Shown: positions 34,053 to 46,103, counted from the first letter of the stretch. The stretch: DNA of 64,000 nt from Pogostemon cablin (GCA_023678885.1 CM042998.1:2607820-2671819), one strand, 5' to 3'. The notes: generated from the sequence alone by a model not told the origin. Translations and numbers: made by a program.

Positions 34053-35514
34053 CTAATCAAAAAGGCCCTCATCATGCCAAATATCAACCAAAAAATCTAC
34101 CATCTCCTGCAAAAAGTGTAGCAATGCGTGTGACAAATGCGATTATCTATTCCCTAAACGATATGCATACGTACGTGTGTGATTGTTTACATGGCCCAGA
34201 GTTCACTTACTGTCAAGGGAATTGGCTTAAGAAAAGGTTCGTTGGTCGAGAGTAGGTCGTCATAAGTCGTGGACCAGCTGCAAGAACAGATAACGGATCG
34301 TCAATACAAGAACAATAAACCAATTACATCACGGGAGATAACATCAACAACTTATAAGTTTAACTACATTAGCATTATAAGCTTCGAAAATTTCGTCTTT
34401 TAGACCCATTTATGATTTCATTTTAAAATCGTGACGTGCAAAGTCTAGCATTCCGTATCTGTAACTTAGAATTAGGTACGTGGGAGAGTTCAACTTCATG
34501 TTCAAAGGATGGCAAAGTATTCTATGTCCCAGATTTATGTAAACCTAGGTGCTTTATTTACATATTGTCTTTAGAGTCTAGTGTTTCTTCCGAGGGCTTT
34601 ATTGTCTTTTCACGTCTATATCCTTTCCAAGTGCTTTATCTACTCATTTGCCTCACCTTTTAGGCAAAGACTTGTGTGGTCATTCCGTGAGACGGATAAA
34701 AAGTGATAAACCATTACAATGAAAAGTGAAACATGAAAATTGATAACAATGTTTTGAACTATTTCATGAACAATTTATAGTATAAATGAAAAGTGATAAC
34801 ATTCTAAAAGAAAAAGTGATAATGTCTTGAATAAAATGTGATAACTATTTACAAAAACGTAAAATGGTTGAGACGGTCTCACAAAAGTCTGCCCTTACCT
34901 TTTAAGCTATCCCGATAATTAGGAATTAATGATTTTATTTAGTGATTTATTTTCTTTTCACGTCTATGTCCTTCAAATTTATCGGATGCACTTGTTGTAC
35001 ACAAGACTAGCTAACCCTTCAAGGATTTATAAACAAAGAGTTGATATATAGCAATGTTACAGGTATGCTGGCATCAAGTGCAAGACAAGATATCCGATGA
35101 ATCGAAAAATGAGACTAGCAGTACCTTATAATCGGTTCCTTCTGCATTTGGTCAGACCTCTGAGATAGATCTCCGATCCATTCTCTTCTGCTCTCTTCCC
35201 ATTCGATTGCAGCTACACGACATATTTAGGGACATTATCTGTAATGTACAGTTCAGATACCACTGAAAACATAGTGCATTTTCGATTATATTACTTAAAG
35301 AAACAATAACCACTGAACATTCGGGCACACACTTTTTTTAGATCTTTCTCTTTAAGCTATAAACAGTAACCAAGCTGCAAGCCTTACCATGATTGACGAA
35401 TTCTAAAGAGGCCGTGCTAGAATCTGCTGATTTTTTCTGTTCGTTGAGAGTAGTAGTAGCTTCCAAAGGTTTATTCTCGTTACAATGGGAAGTTCTATCA
35501 TCAACTTCCATCAT
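34053..35514 (-). CDS. Gag1-like clamp domain (DUF4050) protein
   Basis: Small plant protein with the clamp_Gag1-like domain; its cellular role is not established. Coding exons: 35514-35388, 35212-35125, 34277-34211 and 34106-34053, all GT-AG and in phase, giving 111 aa. The N-terminus is acidic and Ser/Thr-rich (MMEVDDRTSHCNENKP). The domain follows: EFVNHAAIEWEESRREWIGD, PIISWSTTYDDLLSTNEPF, then IPLTEMVDFLVDIWHDEGLFD at the extreme C-terminus. The length fits the short plant subgroup. An in-frame TAA lies 18 nt upstream of the first ATG unless an exon junction (TTTCAAG) intervenes. A TATA-like element near 37875 and a good donor at 37806 suggest an untranslated first exon and a 5'UTR intron of about 2.3 kb. 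The reading frame is intact. Confidence 0.85.
34663..34894. mobile_element. MITE of the GTGAGAC / AAAGTGATAA family
   Basis: Ends GGCAAAGACTTGTGTG and GAGACGGTCTCACAAAAGTCTGCC are inverted. The body repeats AAAAGTGATAA about six times. It lies inside the intron between the second and third coding exons of the Gag1-like gene. Confidence 0.75.
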
Positions 35515-37805
35515 GTCTTGAAATGAGAACCATTACCCTTTAATAATTAGTATTACGCAAATCTGTCATCGGATGTTGCATCGAGAAATATAACCGAACC
35601 AATTAGGCTATGGTTGGTAAAATATATATCAGATTTCTAGCACAGAAAAATCTTGAAGTCAGCCTTCATACTGCAAGTATTCCAATTCAAAATCACAATA
35701 AATTACTGAAATATCACGCTCTTATTCGATTAATTAACTAAATCAGTAAGTCTAAGAAAGTTTCATATTCAACACCTGCCAATATGCTTATATTAGAACT
35801 GGCACAGCATTCCTAAAAGAATGTTCTTGGCTAGCATAACGATCTTGGGAGCAGAACAATGAGATCACACACGTTGATAGGATCTCATATAACTTATCTA
35901 TACCATTGATAACATAGCAGAAAAGAGATAAGTTCAAGGTTACAAGTAACTTCCGCATATGGCACGAAGCCAATAACATCATGGTGAAGGAAAGTAGCCC
36001 ATTTTGGAAGCATACTATGGAACAAGGAGATTTCTCAACGCCAACCAAATAATGATCTGACAATAGCATAGCTGAGCAGTGTTTCCGAATTCAGTTCTTC
36101 ATAAGTTCATAACCTAATTGCAAGTAAAGATTCCGTCGATCCGATCATAAAGCGACCAGTTAATTCGCTCAACTGGAAATACACTTCTTAGTTGTACAAT
36201 CAGAGTGGTTGCAAAATAACTATTTTCTCTCTTACTTCAACAAATTTTTCTTGATTTAAGCGTATCTCGAATGTTCTGAAGGTTCATCACAAATGCAACT
36301 CACTGAATCGTCCGAACTAGAAACCAGAGGACAAGATATACTCATTTAGTTGTTCCATGACATTCATACAATCAATAGAGCTTGTTAGAAACTAGTGTCA
36401 GTGGAAACAAGGGAATATGAATATCCTTTCAATTATCCATAGAAACCCAATAAATAACTTTACAAAGACAGAGAGAGTAACCAACAACTATATGTCAATC
36501 CATACAGAGTGCAAAGCTCTGACTTGAAATAAGGGTCTCTGCTAGTGGATGGTGGGTTTTGGCTTCCCTCGGATAAGTCATTCTATGGATCGAATACGAA
36601 AAAAAACTTTATAAAGACATGTACCGAGTGTTCTGTTTTAAGATGCTAGCAAAATGAAATCTTTGTATCCTAAACATACTACTCTCTTCCTCAAAGAACT
36701 AGGCAAGAATGAAGTATATAAAATCTCCACACAATTACTCTAGTTGCAGAACATAATTACAATGAGCAAATCCAATTTTATGATTCATAAATCAGAAACC
36801 AAGAAACACTGTGGTTTAATGAATAGCCAGTTCAAGAATGAGGAGAGCCATGGCATGGTGCATCAATTTGATACCGGATGCATTGAAGCAATCCAGATCT
36901 GAGCCTGAGTTTTTGAAATGAAACTATTAAGTTCATCACATTCACAAGGAATGGACTAATGATTTAGATGCTCATAAGCTACCCGAATTCCCAGAATCAA
37001 GATGCCGTTTTCTGCGTTATTTGGCTTTATAGCCATGTCTATAAGCACATGAGTAAACTCCCAAAAGAAATCTCCAGCAAACTCCCCTAAAACTTCAGGA
37101 TTCAAACCCAATTTATGCCAATCAAAAAAAGACCAGTACACACATAAAGCTGGAAGCATAGTACGCATTCCTTACATAACTAGATCCTCAATATATACTT
37201 TCTAGAATTGGATCCATTTTTGGATTAATAAAATCTTATGCTTGGTAAACTATTGTTAGATAAATATGCAAATACTCCAACAATTACATGCTGATTATTT
37301 CCACCACTAAAACATCAAAAGGAAAGTTAAATGTGAATAAGAACAATTCTTTTAGTAAAAACAAACACCCATAAAGCTAAATTAGTACATGAGTGAATCA
37401 AGATTCAAGAACATGAGAGTAGAGTGAGTCAATATTTCAAGAACAAGAGAGTAGAGTGAATCAAGATTTCAAGAGCATGAGAGTAGAGTGAGTCAATATT
37501 TCAAGAACATGATGAGAGTGGAGTTAATCAAGATTTCAAAACATGATTGAAAACTCAGAAAACCCATTAATCAACTTTTTCACAAGACAGGTAGATAACA
37601 GTTTAAGCCTTCAAAACTCACGTGCATCACACTCCCAACAAACAAACAAAGAATTTCCAAACCAGGAGGACCAATATTATATTCTAAACAACCAAAACTG
37701 CACAACAAACCAAAAAAACTCAAAACACTAATAATAAAAAAAGGAAAAAAAAAACATAAATAGAAATTTAAAAAAATAAATAAATAAAAGGAAGAAGTGA
37801 GATAC
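35515..37805 (-). other. Probable 5'UTR intron of the Gag1-like gene
   Basis: About 2.3 kb without a recognisable coding exon lies between a donor (CAAG/GTATCTC at 37806/37805) and the ATG-containing exon. It includes four tandem units of about 36 bp at 37390-37540. A 70-codon open frame at 36956-37168 resembles no family I know. The intron assignment is inferred from the splice-like signals. Confidence 0.45.
37390..37545. repeat. Tandem repeat, about 36 bp x 4
   Basis: Units of the type AGAGTAGAGTGAGTCAATAT followed by TTCAAGAACATG alternate with small substitutions. Confidence 0.8.
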
Positions 37806-37870
37806 CTTGAGTGGACTTAGCTCCAAGCAAAAATGGAATATAATGAAGGAATCGTGAGTGTAAAGAGGGG

Positions 37871-37880
37871 TTATATATAG
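37871..37880 (-). promoter_or_regulatory. Putative TATA box of the Gag1-like gene
   Basis: CTATATATAA on the minus strand, about 70 nt before the presumed first-exon donor at 37806. Confidence 0.45.
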
Positions 37881-38565
37881 GGAAAAAACACAATCATAAT
37901 GTGGGCTCAAGAATATACAACGTCGTTTTCATAGATTGGTTGCATCTCGTAAACAGTTTCCTGAGCTTCCTGATTCTATTTCTCTCTCTCTCCCCTGTCC
38001 TTCTCCTCAGCCGATGTGGAATTGGATCCATTATTGGATAATAATATGCATATGCAAACACTTTTATTCATCATTCATGTCATGTGAATGCCCTTGCCTT
38101 GCGCAATAACTAGTTGTACCTTGAGGGCACCTTGGTCCTTTTATGAGATTACGAAAGGTACAACTTACTGTTGGTGAACTTGGAGTGCCACCACCACGAG
38201 CGCTCCGTGCGCAATGTGTACCGTCCACTGTAACACAGGCAGGTCACAGGTGAGGTGTAGCTTTAATTAAAGATGAAACGATAATTATTTTTCTTACATT
38301 TCGATTTGATTTACGGATCATAAATACTTGTAGGAGTATTCCAAATAATCTATTTAATTTTAAATAAATTGACAGATTGAAATCAAAATATAATACTCCC
38401 TTCTTTTACGCATTTCCATTTTGAGCTTCGAAATATTTACATTTTCTTTTATGATAAATGAGACTCACACAAAGCGTTTAAATATCTCCAAGAGGCCACG
38501 ACACAACACTTGTACAATTTTCCACCATACATTAAAATATTAGGAGTATATACACATTAAAATAT
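37881..38565. other. Intergenic sequence upstream of the Gag1-like gene
   Basis: Relatively mixed composition to about 38240, then AT-rich. A MITE-like left end (TACTCCCTTCTTTTACG, about 38394) and body are present without a clear right end. No gene is seen. Confidence 0.45.
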
Positions 38566-38866
38566 TACTTCCTCTGTCCCACGTATTTTTATCTACTTTC
38601 CATTTTGAGCCGTATTTTTACCTTATTCTATAAACGGTAAAAATACACTCTACATCTCACCTACTTTTTACACTTTATTTATCAATTCCAACAACTTTAT
38701 TTACTTTTTTACACTTTATTCATTATTACCAACAATTTTATTTATTTTTTCTCTCAAAATTACAATTTATCTCTACTTTTTCATACATTATGGAATATAT
38801 TAAAAAAAACACTTCTTAATTTTCGTGCTCATACAAATGATAAAAATACCCGAGATGGATGGAGTA
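38566..38866. mobile_element. Stowaway-like MITE
   Basis: Left end TACTTCCTCTGTCCCACG, right end CCCGAGATGGATGGAGTA. The body has TTTACACTTTATT repeated, as at 51215-51496. Confidence 0.65.
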
Positions 38867-39635
38867 TATTTCTTAATCCCCGTATAAAAAACAAACATAA
38901 ATTTTTTAACGAGATTGAGGAAAATACTATTTATTATTGAATGTCGTATCATTTAATACAAAATTTTATATCCTTTAATTTTTTAAAGTAATTTTTTTTT
39001 TCTTATTCAAAGATTAACATAATTCATATTTTAAGTGACTCTTTCATTAAAAAAAATAATACCCTATTGTGTATATTCTCTAGAGAAAAATCGTGGTAGA
39101 ACCTGAAATGCACTTCGCACCTCGCTTATCTTTCTACTTCGGTAATATCTTGAATCAAAATCAAAGATCGCCTTCTTGGCTGTTTTCTTGCTTACCTTGT
39201 TATTGGAAATGTCATACTGCATACCACCGCAGGTTTCCTTGCTAACCCTAGACTCTGCTAAGGTTTCATTGCTAACCCTAGACTCTGCTAAGGTTTCACA
39301 CTCTGCTAACCAACAGCGTACATCGTCGGGGCCCTTTCCACCACAGTCATTTGCGCAGCTTTTTTCACTATGCTACAGCTTTATCGAAGGCATCAGTGTG
39401 CGCTGAGGAGATTATGCAATGTTCATATTTTAACTAATTATTTCATTGAAAAATAATGTATACTCTTCAGAATAAAATATTATTCCGATATGCAATGTTC
39501 ATATTTTAACTAATTATTTCATTGAAAAATAATGTATACTCTTCAGAATAAAATATTATTCCGATCGGATCCATCACTATTGTGACGGAATTGCTTAGTC
39601 ATTTGCGCAGCTTTTTTCACTATGCTACAGCTCGG
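38867..39635. other. Repeat-rich spacer with local duplications
   Basis: About 38925-39105 belongs to the GTATAC-rich interspersed family. At 39232-39300 a unit of about 33 bp (GCTAACCCTAGACTCTGCTA and flank) is repeated. CATTTGCGCAGCTTTTTTCA occurs at 39347 and again at 39600. No gene is evident. Confidence 0.5.
39415..39564. repeat. Tandem duplication, 75-bp unit
   Basis: Two adjacent 75-bp units appear identical over GCAATGTTCATATTTTAACT and onward (39415-39489 and 39490-39564). Confidence 0.85.
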
Positions 39636-39726
39636 AAATTTCTATTAATTTCACATTGAGTAAGAATCGAACACTAAACCAATCATAAGGTGAGAGCCTT
39701 ATAGCTCGCCGGGTGACCATGTGGCC
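39636..39726 (-). mobile_element. Possible tRNA-derived SINE fragment
   Basis: On the minus strand, CACCCGGCGAGCTATAAGG is followed by TTTAGTGTTCGATTCTTACT, resembling A- and B-box spacing of plant SINEs. No tail or target-site duplication is defined. Confidence 0.4.
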
Positions 39727-39779
39727 TATAGTGGTACTTGTTCATAATAACTTATCAAATAATTTATTTATATTAAAGT

Positions 39780-40395
39780 TTCTTATTAATTTAATTATCC
39801 ATCACAAAAATATCTGTCACTATTTCTATCACTATAGTGAGGGAAATGCTCCTTCACAAAAATATCCGTCACTATTTTCGTCACTAAGTCCATCACAATA
39901 AATTCCGTCACTATTTCCGTCACTAAATCCGTCACAATAAATTACGTCATTATTTTCGCCACTAAGTAAAGAAAAAATCCGTCACAAAAATATCCATCAC
40001 TATTTCTGTCACTATATCCACCACTATAGTGAGGGAAAAATTCGTTACAAAAAATTCCATCATTATAGTGAGGGAAAAAATCCATCACAAAAATATCCGT
40101 CACTAAATCCATCAGAAAAAATTCCGTCACTATAGTGAGGGGAAGACTCCATCACAAAAATATCCATCACTATTTCTGTCACTAAATCATCAGAAAAATT
40201 TCCGTCACTACAGTGATGGAACCTATCCGTCACAAAATAAATCGTTACTATTTCCGTCACAAACTGAAACCTTGACCAAATGAGTTAACAGTCACTTAAT
40301 TTCCGTCACAAATATAAATTTTCGTCACAATAATTGTCACAATAGTAACGAAAATATTTCCGTCACAAAATTCCATCAAAGTTTTTTTTTTAGTG
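39780..40395. repeat. CCGTCAC subterminal repeats ending in a CACTA-type terminus
   Basis: Many variants of TCCGTCACTA / TCCGTCACAAA, with scattered CACTATAGTG palindromes, fill this stretch. It ends with GTTTTTTTTTTAGTG at 40381-40395, the reverse complement of a CACTAAAAAAAAAAC terminus. Arrays of short subterminal repeats next to CACTA ends are typical of CACTA elements. The opposite end is not found, so only the right end of a non-autonomous copy can be claimed. Confidence 0.55.
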
Positions 40396-40583
40396 AATAC
40401 ATCATCTAAATCTCAAAATGAACCTTAAATATGTACTCATATATAGTATAAACGTAAAATTAGAGAATGAGTCGAAGTTTACATTTCATACAATATTAGA
40501 ACCATATATTGTTCTATTAACACTTTTCAATTTTCATAAAAATAAGTTGGTATAAAAATATATATTAAGAAAATTTACACAAA

Positions 40584-40669
40584 CCGACCTTAGCTCAGTT
40601 GGTAGAGCGGAGGACTGTAGTATGAAAGCCGAAATCCTTAGGTCGCTGGTTCGAATCCGGCAGGTCGGA
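40584..40669 (+). tRNA. tRNA-Tyr (GUA), intron-containing
   Basis: Cloverleaf: acceptor CCGACCT (40584-40590) pairs with AGGTCGG before discriminator A; D-stem GCTC/GAGC; anticodon stem GAGGA/TCCTT; anticodon GTA at 40617-40619; T-arm GCTGG TTCGAAT CCGGC. A 13-nt intron (40621-40633) follows position 37, as in plant nuclear tRNA-Tyr genes, leaving a 73-nt mature body. A T6 run at 40670-40675 serves as Pol III terminator. It lies in the space behind the truncated protease gene. Confidence 0.95.
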
Positions 40670-40675
40670 TTTTTT
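40670..40675 (+). terminator. Pol III terminator of tRNA-Tyr
   Basis: A T6 run directly follows the tRNA 3' end. Confidence 0.8.
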
Positions 40676-40841
40676 CCTTCATTTTTTTTTTAATCAATTT
40701 TTATATAAATATCTGGTTACATTAACTTGGATAAAATTCCATTAAAAAAGATACCCAACCAACAACTAGTACATTATATATTTAGCTAAAGAAATTAGAA
40801 GCAGATTAAATATTGTGAATTTGTGAGCATCTAAATATTCT

Positions 40842-43119
40842 AATTAACGGACATGAAACGCCACCAATGTACGTTTGCATGAACACCGCGTTCAGCCCAA
40901 CTGCATTCCAACATACGTACAACATAATTGCAACTCTAAATTAAGCATAAATCCAACACATAACACTGCTTGTAAGGTACTCCATATATGAATATACTTG
41001 CATTGAGTTCATCATTTGACGAGTTAGTCTCATGTACGTCTGGGTGTATATATGTACCCTAGTTCAATTTGAAAGAAATAGGAACAAAAAAAACAATATA
41101 CAAGACCCTAAGGGCAAAACACTTAACCTGATCAAGACAAATCATTAAATAGCCCCCGAATGTATGTACACCCAAATACATACAAGAATTTGGCTCATTT
41201 GACATATATACACTAACTAGTACAGAGCATATGAAGTAGGACAAGATACCTGCTAGAGGACCGTGCTGGACTAAATGCGCAGCGATTTGATCCTCATTGA
41301 AGGGGATTTTGGTGAAATTCGAGACTTTGACAGCCACTTTATCCGGTCGGAATTTGCATTCGCCTCGTTTTCCAGTATAAGGATACGAATCCTCATCCTC
41401 GATGCCTCCAGCATTGATCAAGTACTTGTAAGCATTGGTCATTAATCCACCCGAACATCCATCATCGCAAGATTTCTTATCCTTCGCATCACACTTCATA
41501 CACAACACAAACGCAAGCAATCAATCAATCAATCTAGTGCAGTGCACAAAGGGATATATAAATGTATTCATGTCGGGCGTACAGCATGATCACAGTCGAC
41601 AATCTGTTGCTCGCTAAGATTCAAAAGCTCTCCGGTCGCGAGGAAATTCACCCCTTCGATTGCCCCTGTTGTGCTAAATGCCCAACAAGATCCACACCTG
41701 CCCTGCTCTTATCAAATTTATAACATGGAGTATCTCAAATATTCATTAATCAATTAATTGCAAATGTTAATTATTTTTAAATTATTAAAAAACAAAATCT
41801 TGTATATGTGATCAATTTTGGGGGAAATTAATTCACCATAAGTTTGTTGCACCCATATGCAAACACTCCATCTACATTTTCCTTCCATTTATTCAATCTT
41901 AAATTATAATTATCCTACGAAATTCAATTCAATTCTTAGATAATAACTCAATATACAACATAAACAACTTAAGCCTACAATATATTTTAATATTCCCTCA
42001 TCCGGAAGCGAAGCATTTTTATTTTCAACCGTCCGAATACATTGTGAAAAGGCAAAAATTGTGTGTCCGGGCACATTGTGCCCATGACAACACAAGAATT
42101 TAATAATACTAGTTTTTGCTATTAATTAATATTTTATTCTTGTATCCCATGGGGCACGGTGTCCTGAAAACACAGGAGTTCTCCCATGGGCACAGTGTGT
42201 CCCAGAAACACATGAGTCCAACTTTTGTGAAAAATTTTAAAAAATAGACAAAATAACTCACTGCAATAATAATCTTATAATACACTTTAATTTTAAATTT
42301 TTCATAATAAACTCATTGATTTTTGAGTTTAAAAACCCAAATTAAATTTAATAAATTTTCTTTAAATTTCCTTGTATACACCTACGAACTTGAGGTAAAA
42401 TTTATATCAATCTAACCAAAACTCAAAACAATATCACTAATTTATTAAATCCACCTAAAACCATATCATACATTAAAAAAAAATTTTAAAAATAACATAA
42501 TTCGTAAAAAAATATAAATTTTCTTAATCTACATCGCATTTTATCATGGGAGTTTTTTTTTTTTAATTAAACAAGCTAGAGAAGTTCACCTGCTTCTTGA
42601 CTTCAGTAACAGCGCCTTTCTCCCTCCAATCAAAGCTCTCCGGCAAATCCCCCACCTCCATCTCCGCCGCCACGGCTGCATTCTCCCACGTCGGGGCAGC
42701 GGCGACACCGTCCTTCAAACCCATGTACATACCCTCAAATTCCTCCGCGGAGAGATCAGAAAACTGCATGACACCATGGACGGCGGTGGGATCCATCGCC
42801 TGGTGCTCCGCCGCCCTCATTAAGTTCTTGGCGAAGACTCCAAGGCGGTGTAGGTACTCCTCGTGCGTGGGGTACACTTTCCCGTACTCCTGCACGAAGC
42901 TCTTGAAACGGAGTCCGCCGCCGTGCCGAGGAGGTGATGGTTGTTGCTCGTACGGTGGTTTCCGGTGACTTGGAGGATTTTTGGGTCGTCGTTGGTGGCG
43001 AGTGCGCACGTTAAGAGTGCTACCGCCTGGCGACACCCACGGCGTAGATTAGACCTCCTCCCCCTTTCATCTAATTCCTTGTTTGGATTCTTCTGAAGAA
43101 ATGGTGGCAACTGATGCAT
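40842..43119 (-). pseudogene. RD19-type papain-like cysteine protease, 3'-truncated pseudogene
   Basis: C1A protease of the RD19/cathepsin F-like group (vacuolar in the intact family). Exons: about 43119-42590 (prodomain: NDDPKILQVTGN, HRLGVFAKNLMRA, SFDWREKGAVTEVKKQ), 41702-41583 (GRCGSCWAFSTTGAIEG with the catalytic Cys, LSEQQIVDCDHA), 41493-41250 (CDDGCSGGLMTNAYKYL, SYPYTGKRGECKF), and 40900-40842 (VGLNAVFMQTYIGGVSCPLI). Homology then stops. The segment with the catalytic His (NHGVLLVGYG-like) and Asn (NSWG) is missing, replaced within a few hundred bases by unrelated AT-rich DNA and the tRNA-Tyr gene. A second lesion is a frameshift in the prodomain near 42905: the frame with HHLLGTAAD differs from that with GGLRFKSFVQEYGK. 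No clear start Met with a full signal peptide is seen. Protease activity is not possible as it stands. Confidence 0.88.
41840..42240. other. Repeat sequence in protease intron 1
   Basis: At about 42050-42225 several GTGTGTCC.GGGCAC and CCCATGGGCACAGTGTGTCC segments form imperfect inverted and direct repeats, related to the TGTGTCC..CACAAG family. The rest of the intron is AT-rich. Confidence 0.4.
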
Positions 43120-44787
43120 GATAAAGGAAAGAGGCGGTTATTTTTCTTTATCAAGCACCCACTACTCTTGATTATTACATTTAGATCCAACTATTTTTTT
43201 TATATGAAAATTTTTCATATAAAAATTCAAATTTTACTTTATGTCTCATTTTTTAATTTCATTTTAGGATTGTCTCATTTGAAGGTTTAATTTTAATTTT
43301 TTTTCTCAAATTAAGACTTGTCTTAATTTTATTTTTTTTACGAATTCAATATAAATTATAGAAAAATATAAAATATTATTAAAAATGACATATTTTAATT
43401 TTATAATTTAATTTGAAGGTGTATAATAATATTTTTAAACTATGTTGTATGATTTAAAATGAGAAAATAAATTACATTTTAAGTCTTAAAATGAGAACAA
43501 ATTGAAAAATATAAAAATTAGACCTTAATTTGAAAAAAATATCTAAATTTAGACTTTAATTTGAAACACTTATAAAATCAGGTCTTATTTGAGACCTAAA
43601 CTAAAAATTAGGTCTTCCTATGAAATTTTTCCTTTTTTATATATATATAAACAATGATTAAATTGAATTTCTTCCTTTTATGCAAAACCATTTATTTGGA
43701 GTACTATAATTTATTATGGCCATAAAAATGTTTTGTATTTGAATTCATCTACTATTTATTTCGCTTTAAATTGAATTGAACATCACGTAATTACATATTG
43801 TCATAGTTAATTAATTATTTAATATAAAGTAAATAGTACTTGTATGGATGTGGTGTGTGAGTTTCATAAAAAGATATAAATTATTTTGTGTGGCATAAAA
43901 AAAAGTAAAAATTGAAATGATATGTAAAATTAAAAATATATATAAATTATAATGAGATCAAATCAAATATTTATTTTACTAATGTGATTAAGAATAACAT
44001 GTACATAAATTAGTCAACATCAGTTTTTTATTTTATTTTAATAACAATATTGTTTGTGTTGCTTGTTTACAATTTTTTTTTTCGAATGGTTGTTAAAAAT
44101 AATCAAAAAGTCAAGTATGGAATTGCAGAAGGTGAGTATTTTAGTAAATAAAAGGGTTTATATGTAAATTATAGAAAATTTTGTTTGGAATAATTTATAA
44201 TCAAATATCTTGGAGCATGACTCATCTCTCAGCCACCCCATGCAGAATTCTTTACTAATAGCACGACACGTGTACGAGACTTTCTCCACGTATGTTTTTA
44301 TTTTCTTGAGTTTTACTTTAAAATAAATAAATAAAGTCATTTTTGTTAGGGTTGTGATTTTTTAGGGGAAAAAAATGTTTGCAAAAGTTTCTGCGTCCTC
44401 GGGACACGGTCCGTGTCCTCATGTGAAAATAATCGTTCCCCTCTCTATTCTATTTAAATATATGTATTGTCAGGAGCGGATCTAGGAATATTATTTTGGG
44501 GGTACGAAACGTAAATAAAAAAATATTTTATATTTAAAATTATATGGTAAATAAATCAAAACTAAAAAAAATTATTATTACTATTGATAATGTTAAATTT
44601 TTATTTGTAATTAGTAATTTAAAACATTGTTATCATGAATTTATAGCATAAATTTAGAAAATAAAAATAAATTGAATGTAAATTTGTGTTGCAATTAATA
44701 TTTTGGAATACAAATGAATAAGAAAATGTGAATAAAAGTAAAGCAATGAAGTTAAATTTTAAAAAAAATAAAAATAGTGTAGCGTAA
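43120..44787. other. AT-rich intergenic sequence
   Basis: No gene is visible. At 43200-43630 there is sequence similar to 23925-24080 (TTTTTTTCTCAAATT, then TATAAATTATAGAAAAATAT). At 44383-44430 GCGTCCTCGGGACACGGTCC and neighbours belong to the TGTGTCC-type repeats. Confidence 0.45.
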
Positions 44788-45044
44788 TACTCCCTCCGTC
44801 CCGCATTAACGTTAACGTTTACTTTTTGCGCGGAGATTAAGAGATACAATATTTTAATGTATAGTGAGGTGAGAGAAATAATATTTAATGTAAAGTGGGT
44901 AGTTGTATTAGTTTTGTGTGTGGATCTAAATGGAATAATTAATTGTTTTGTGTGGGCCCAATTCGATAAAACAGGAAATGTAAACCTTAACTTGGGTCAA
45001 CTTAAAATGAAAAACGTAAACCTTAGTGTGAGACGGAGGGGGTA
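44788..45044. mobile_element. Stowaway-like MITE
   Basis: Left end TACTCCCTCCGTCCCGC, right end GTGTGAGACGGAGGGGGTA, with the complete family body (AGAGATACAATATTTTAATG, GTGTGGGCCCAATTCG). Confidence 0.78.
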
Positions 45045-46103
45045 TTATAGAATAATTTAATAAAAAAATAATAAAAGAAGTAATTAAAAAAAGGAAAAAG
45101 AAAAGTTATGGGGTTTGAATCCACTAATAAAAAATAATTTAATAAAGAGAAGGAAGAAAAATTAAAAGAAATTAAGAAAAAGAAAAATCAAATATGATAA
45201 ATGTTGTTTTGAACCCGCGATTTAATGCGCAACATAATGTGGCAGAACCACTGGGCTATGGACGATTAGTACTGATCTCCTGTATATATGGAGATTATAT
45301 CTGTTTTGGGGTACAGCTATACCCCATGTACTCCTACGGAGTTTAAATTATAAAGGGGTACGGAAATTGCAAAAGGGCACAGATCTAAATTCGTGTGTCC
45401 GGGCGCACAAGAAACTCACTCAAAATTGTTAATGATTTTGGTAAGTATATCATAATTAATTCTATTCAGATTTTCAATTTTAACCTTTTTTGTTTGATTT
45501 TGATTTTTTATTTTCAATTTTGATCCATTTTAACTGGGGAAAAAAATAAAATTCTATCTCACCGGGAACTTTTGATCAGAAACTTTAATCTTGTTGGATT
45601 TTATTTTTTATTTGTGGAAATTTTGCATTTCGTTGTATAAATATGTCATAATTCAATCTCAGTTCTTTTAATAGTTTAATTCTCAATTTGAGATATTTTT
45701 TAATCAGATTTGATTTTTTCTGTCCAGTTTGATTTAACTAGGTTTATAATATAAATCATGTTGTCTCATTCCCGGTTTATAAGAGAATAACTCTACATTT
45801 TCATCCCAAACAAGCAAGATCTAAATCCCTAATGTTTGTTTCCGGTTTTCAATTTCGGAATTAGAATTTAAAATCCACACCTAAATTTTAAAAACAATCC
45901 CTATATATATCTATACATTCTCTATCTTTAATTAATACACTTTTTCTCTTTATCTCTCATCTCTCGTTATTTTTTTTTGTTACATAAATTAGTACAAAAA
46001 CCACTCATTCATAATTTTAAAACTCTACAAAACTCCAAAAAATAGTTTTTTTCAGACATACAAAAAGAACAAATACATAGTCCTTTGATACCATTAATAA
46101 AAA
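45045..46103. other. AT-rich spacer with a tRNA-like sequence
   Basis: At 45205-45270, minus strand, CATAGCCCAGTGGTTCTGCC matches an A box and CGCGGGTTCAAAAC a B box, about 35 bp apart. This could be a SINE head or tRNA relic. The remainder has no gene. Confidence 0.4.

Noticed and set aside
36956..37168. 70-codon minus-strand open frame (FDWHKLGLNPEVLGEF)
   Set aside because: It looks somewhat protein-like, but I recognise no family, see no splice connection to the Gag1-like exons, and it falls in the presumed 5'UTR intron.
42597..42968. 123-codon plus-strand open frame
   Set aside because: Antisense of the GC-rich protease prodomain exon; the minus strand carries clear RD19 homology.
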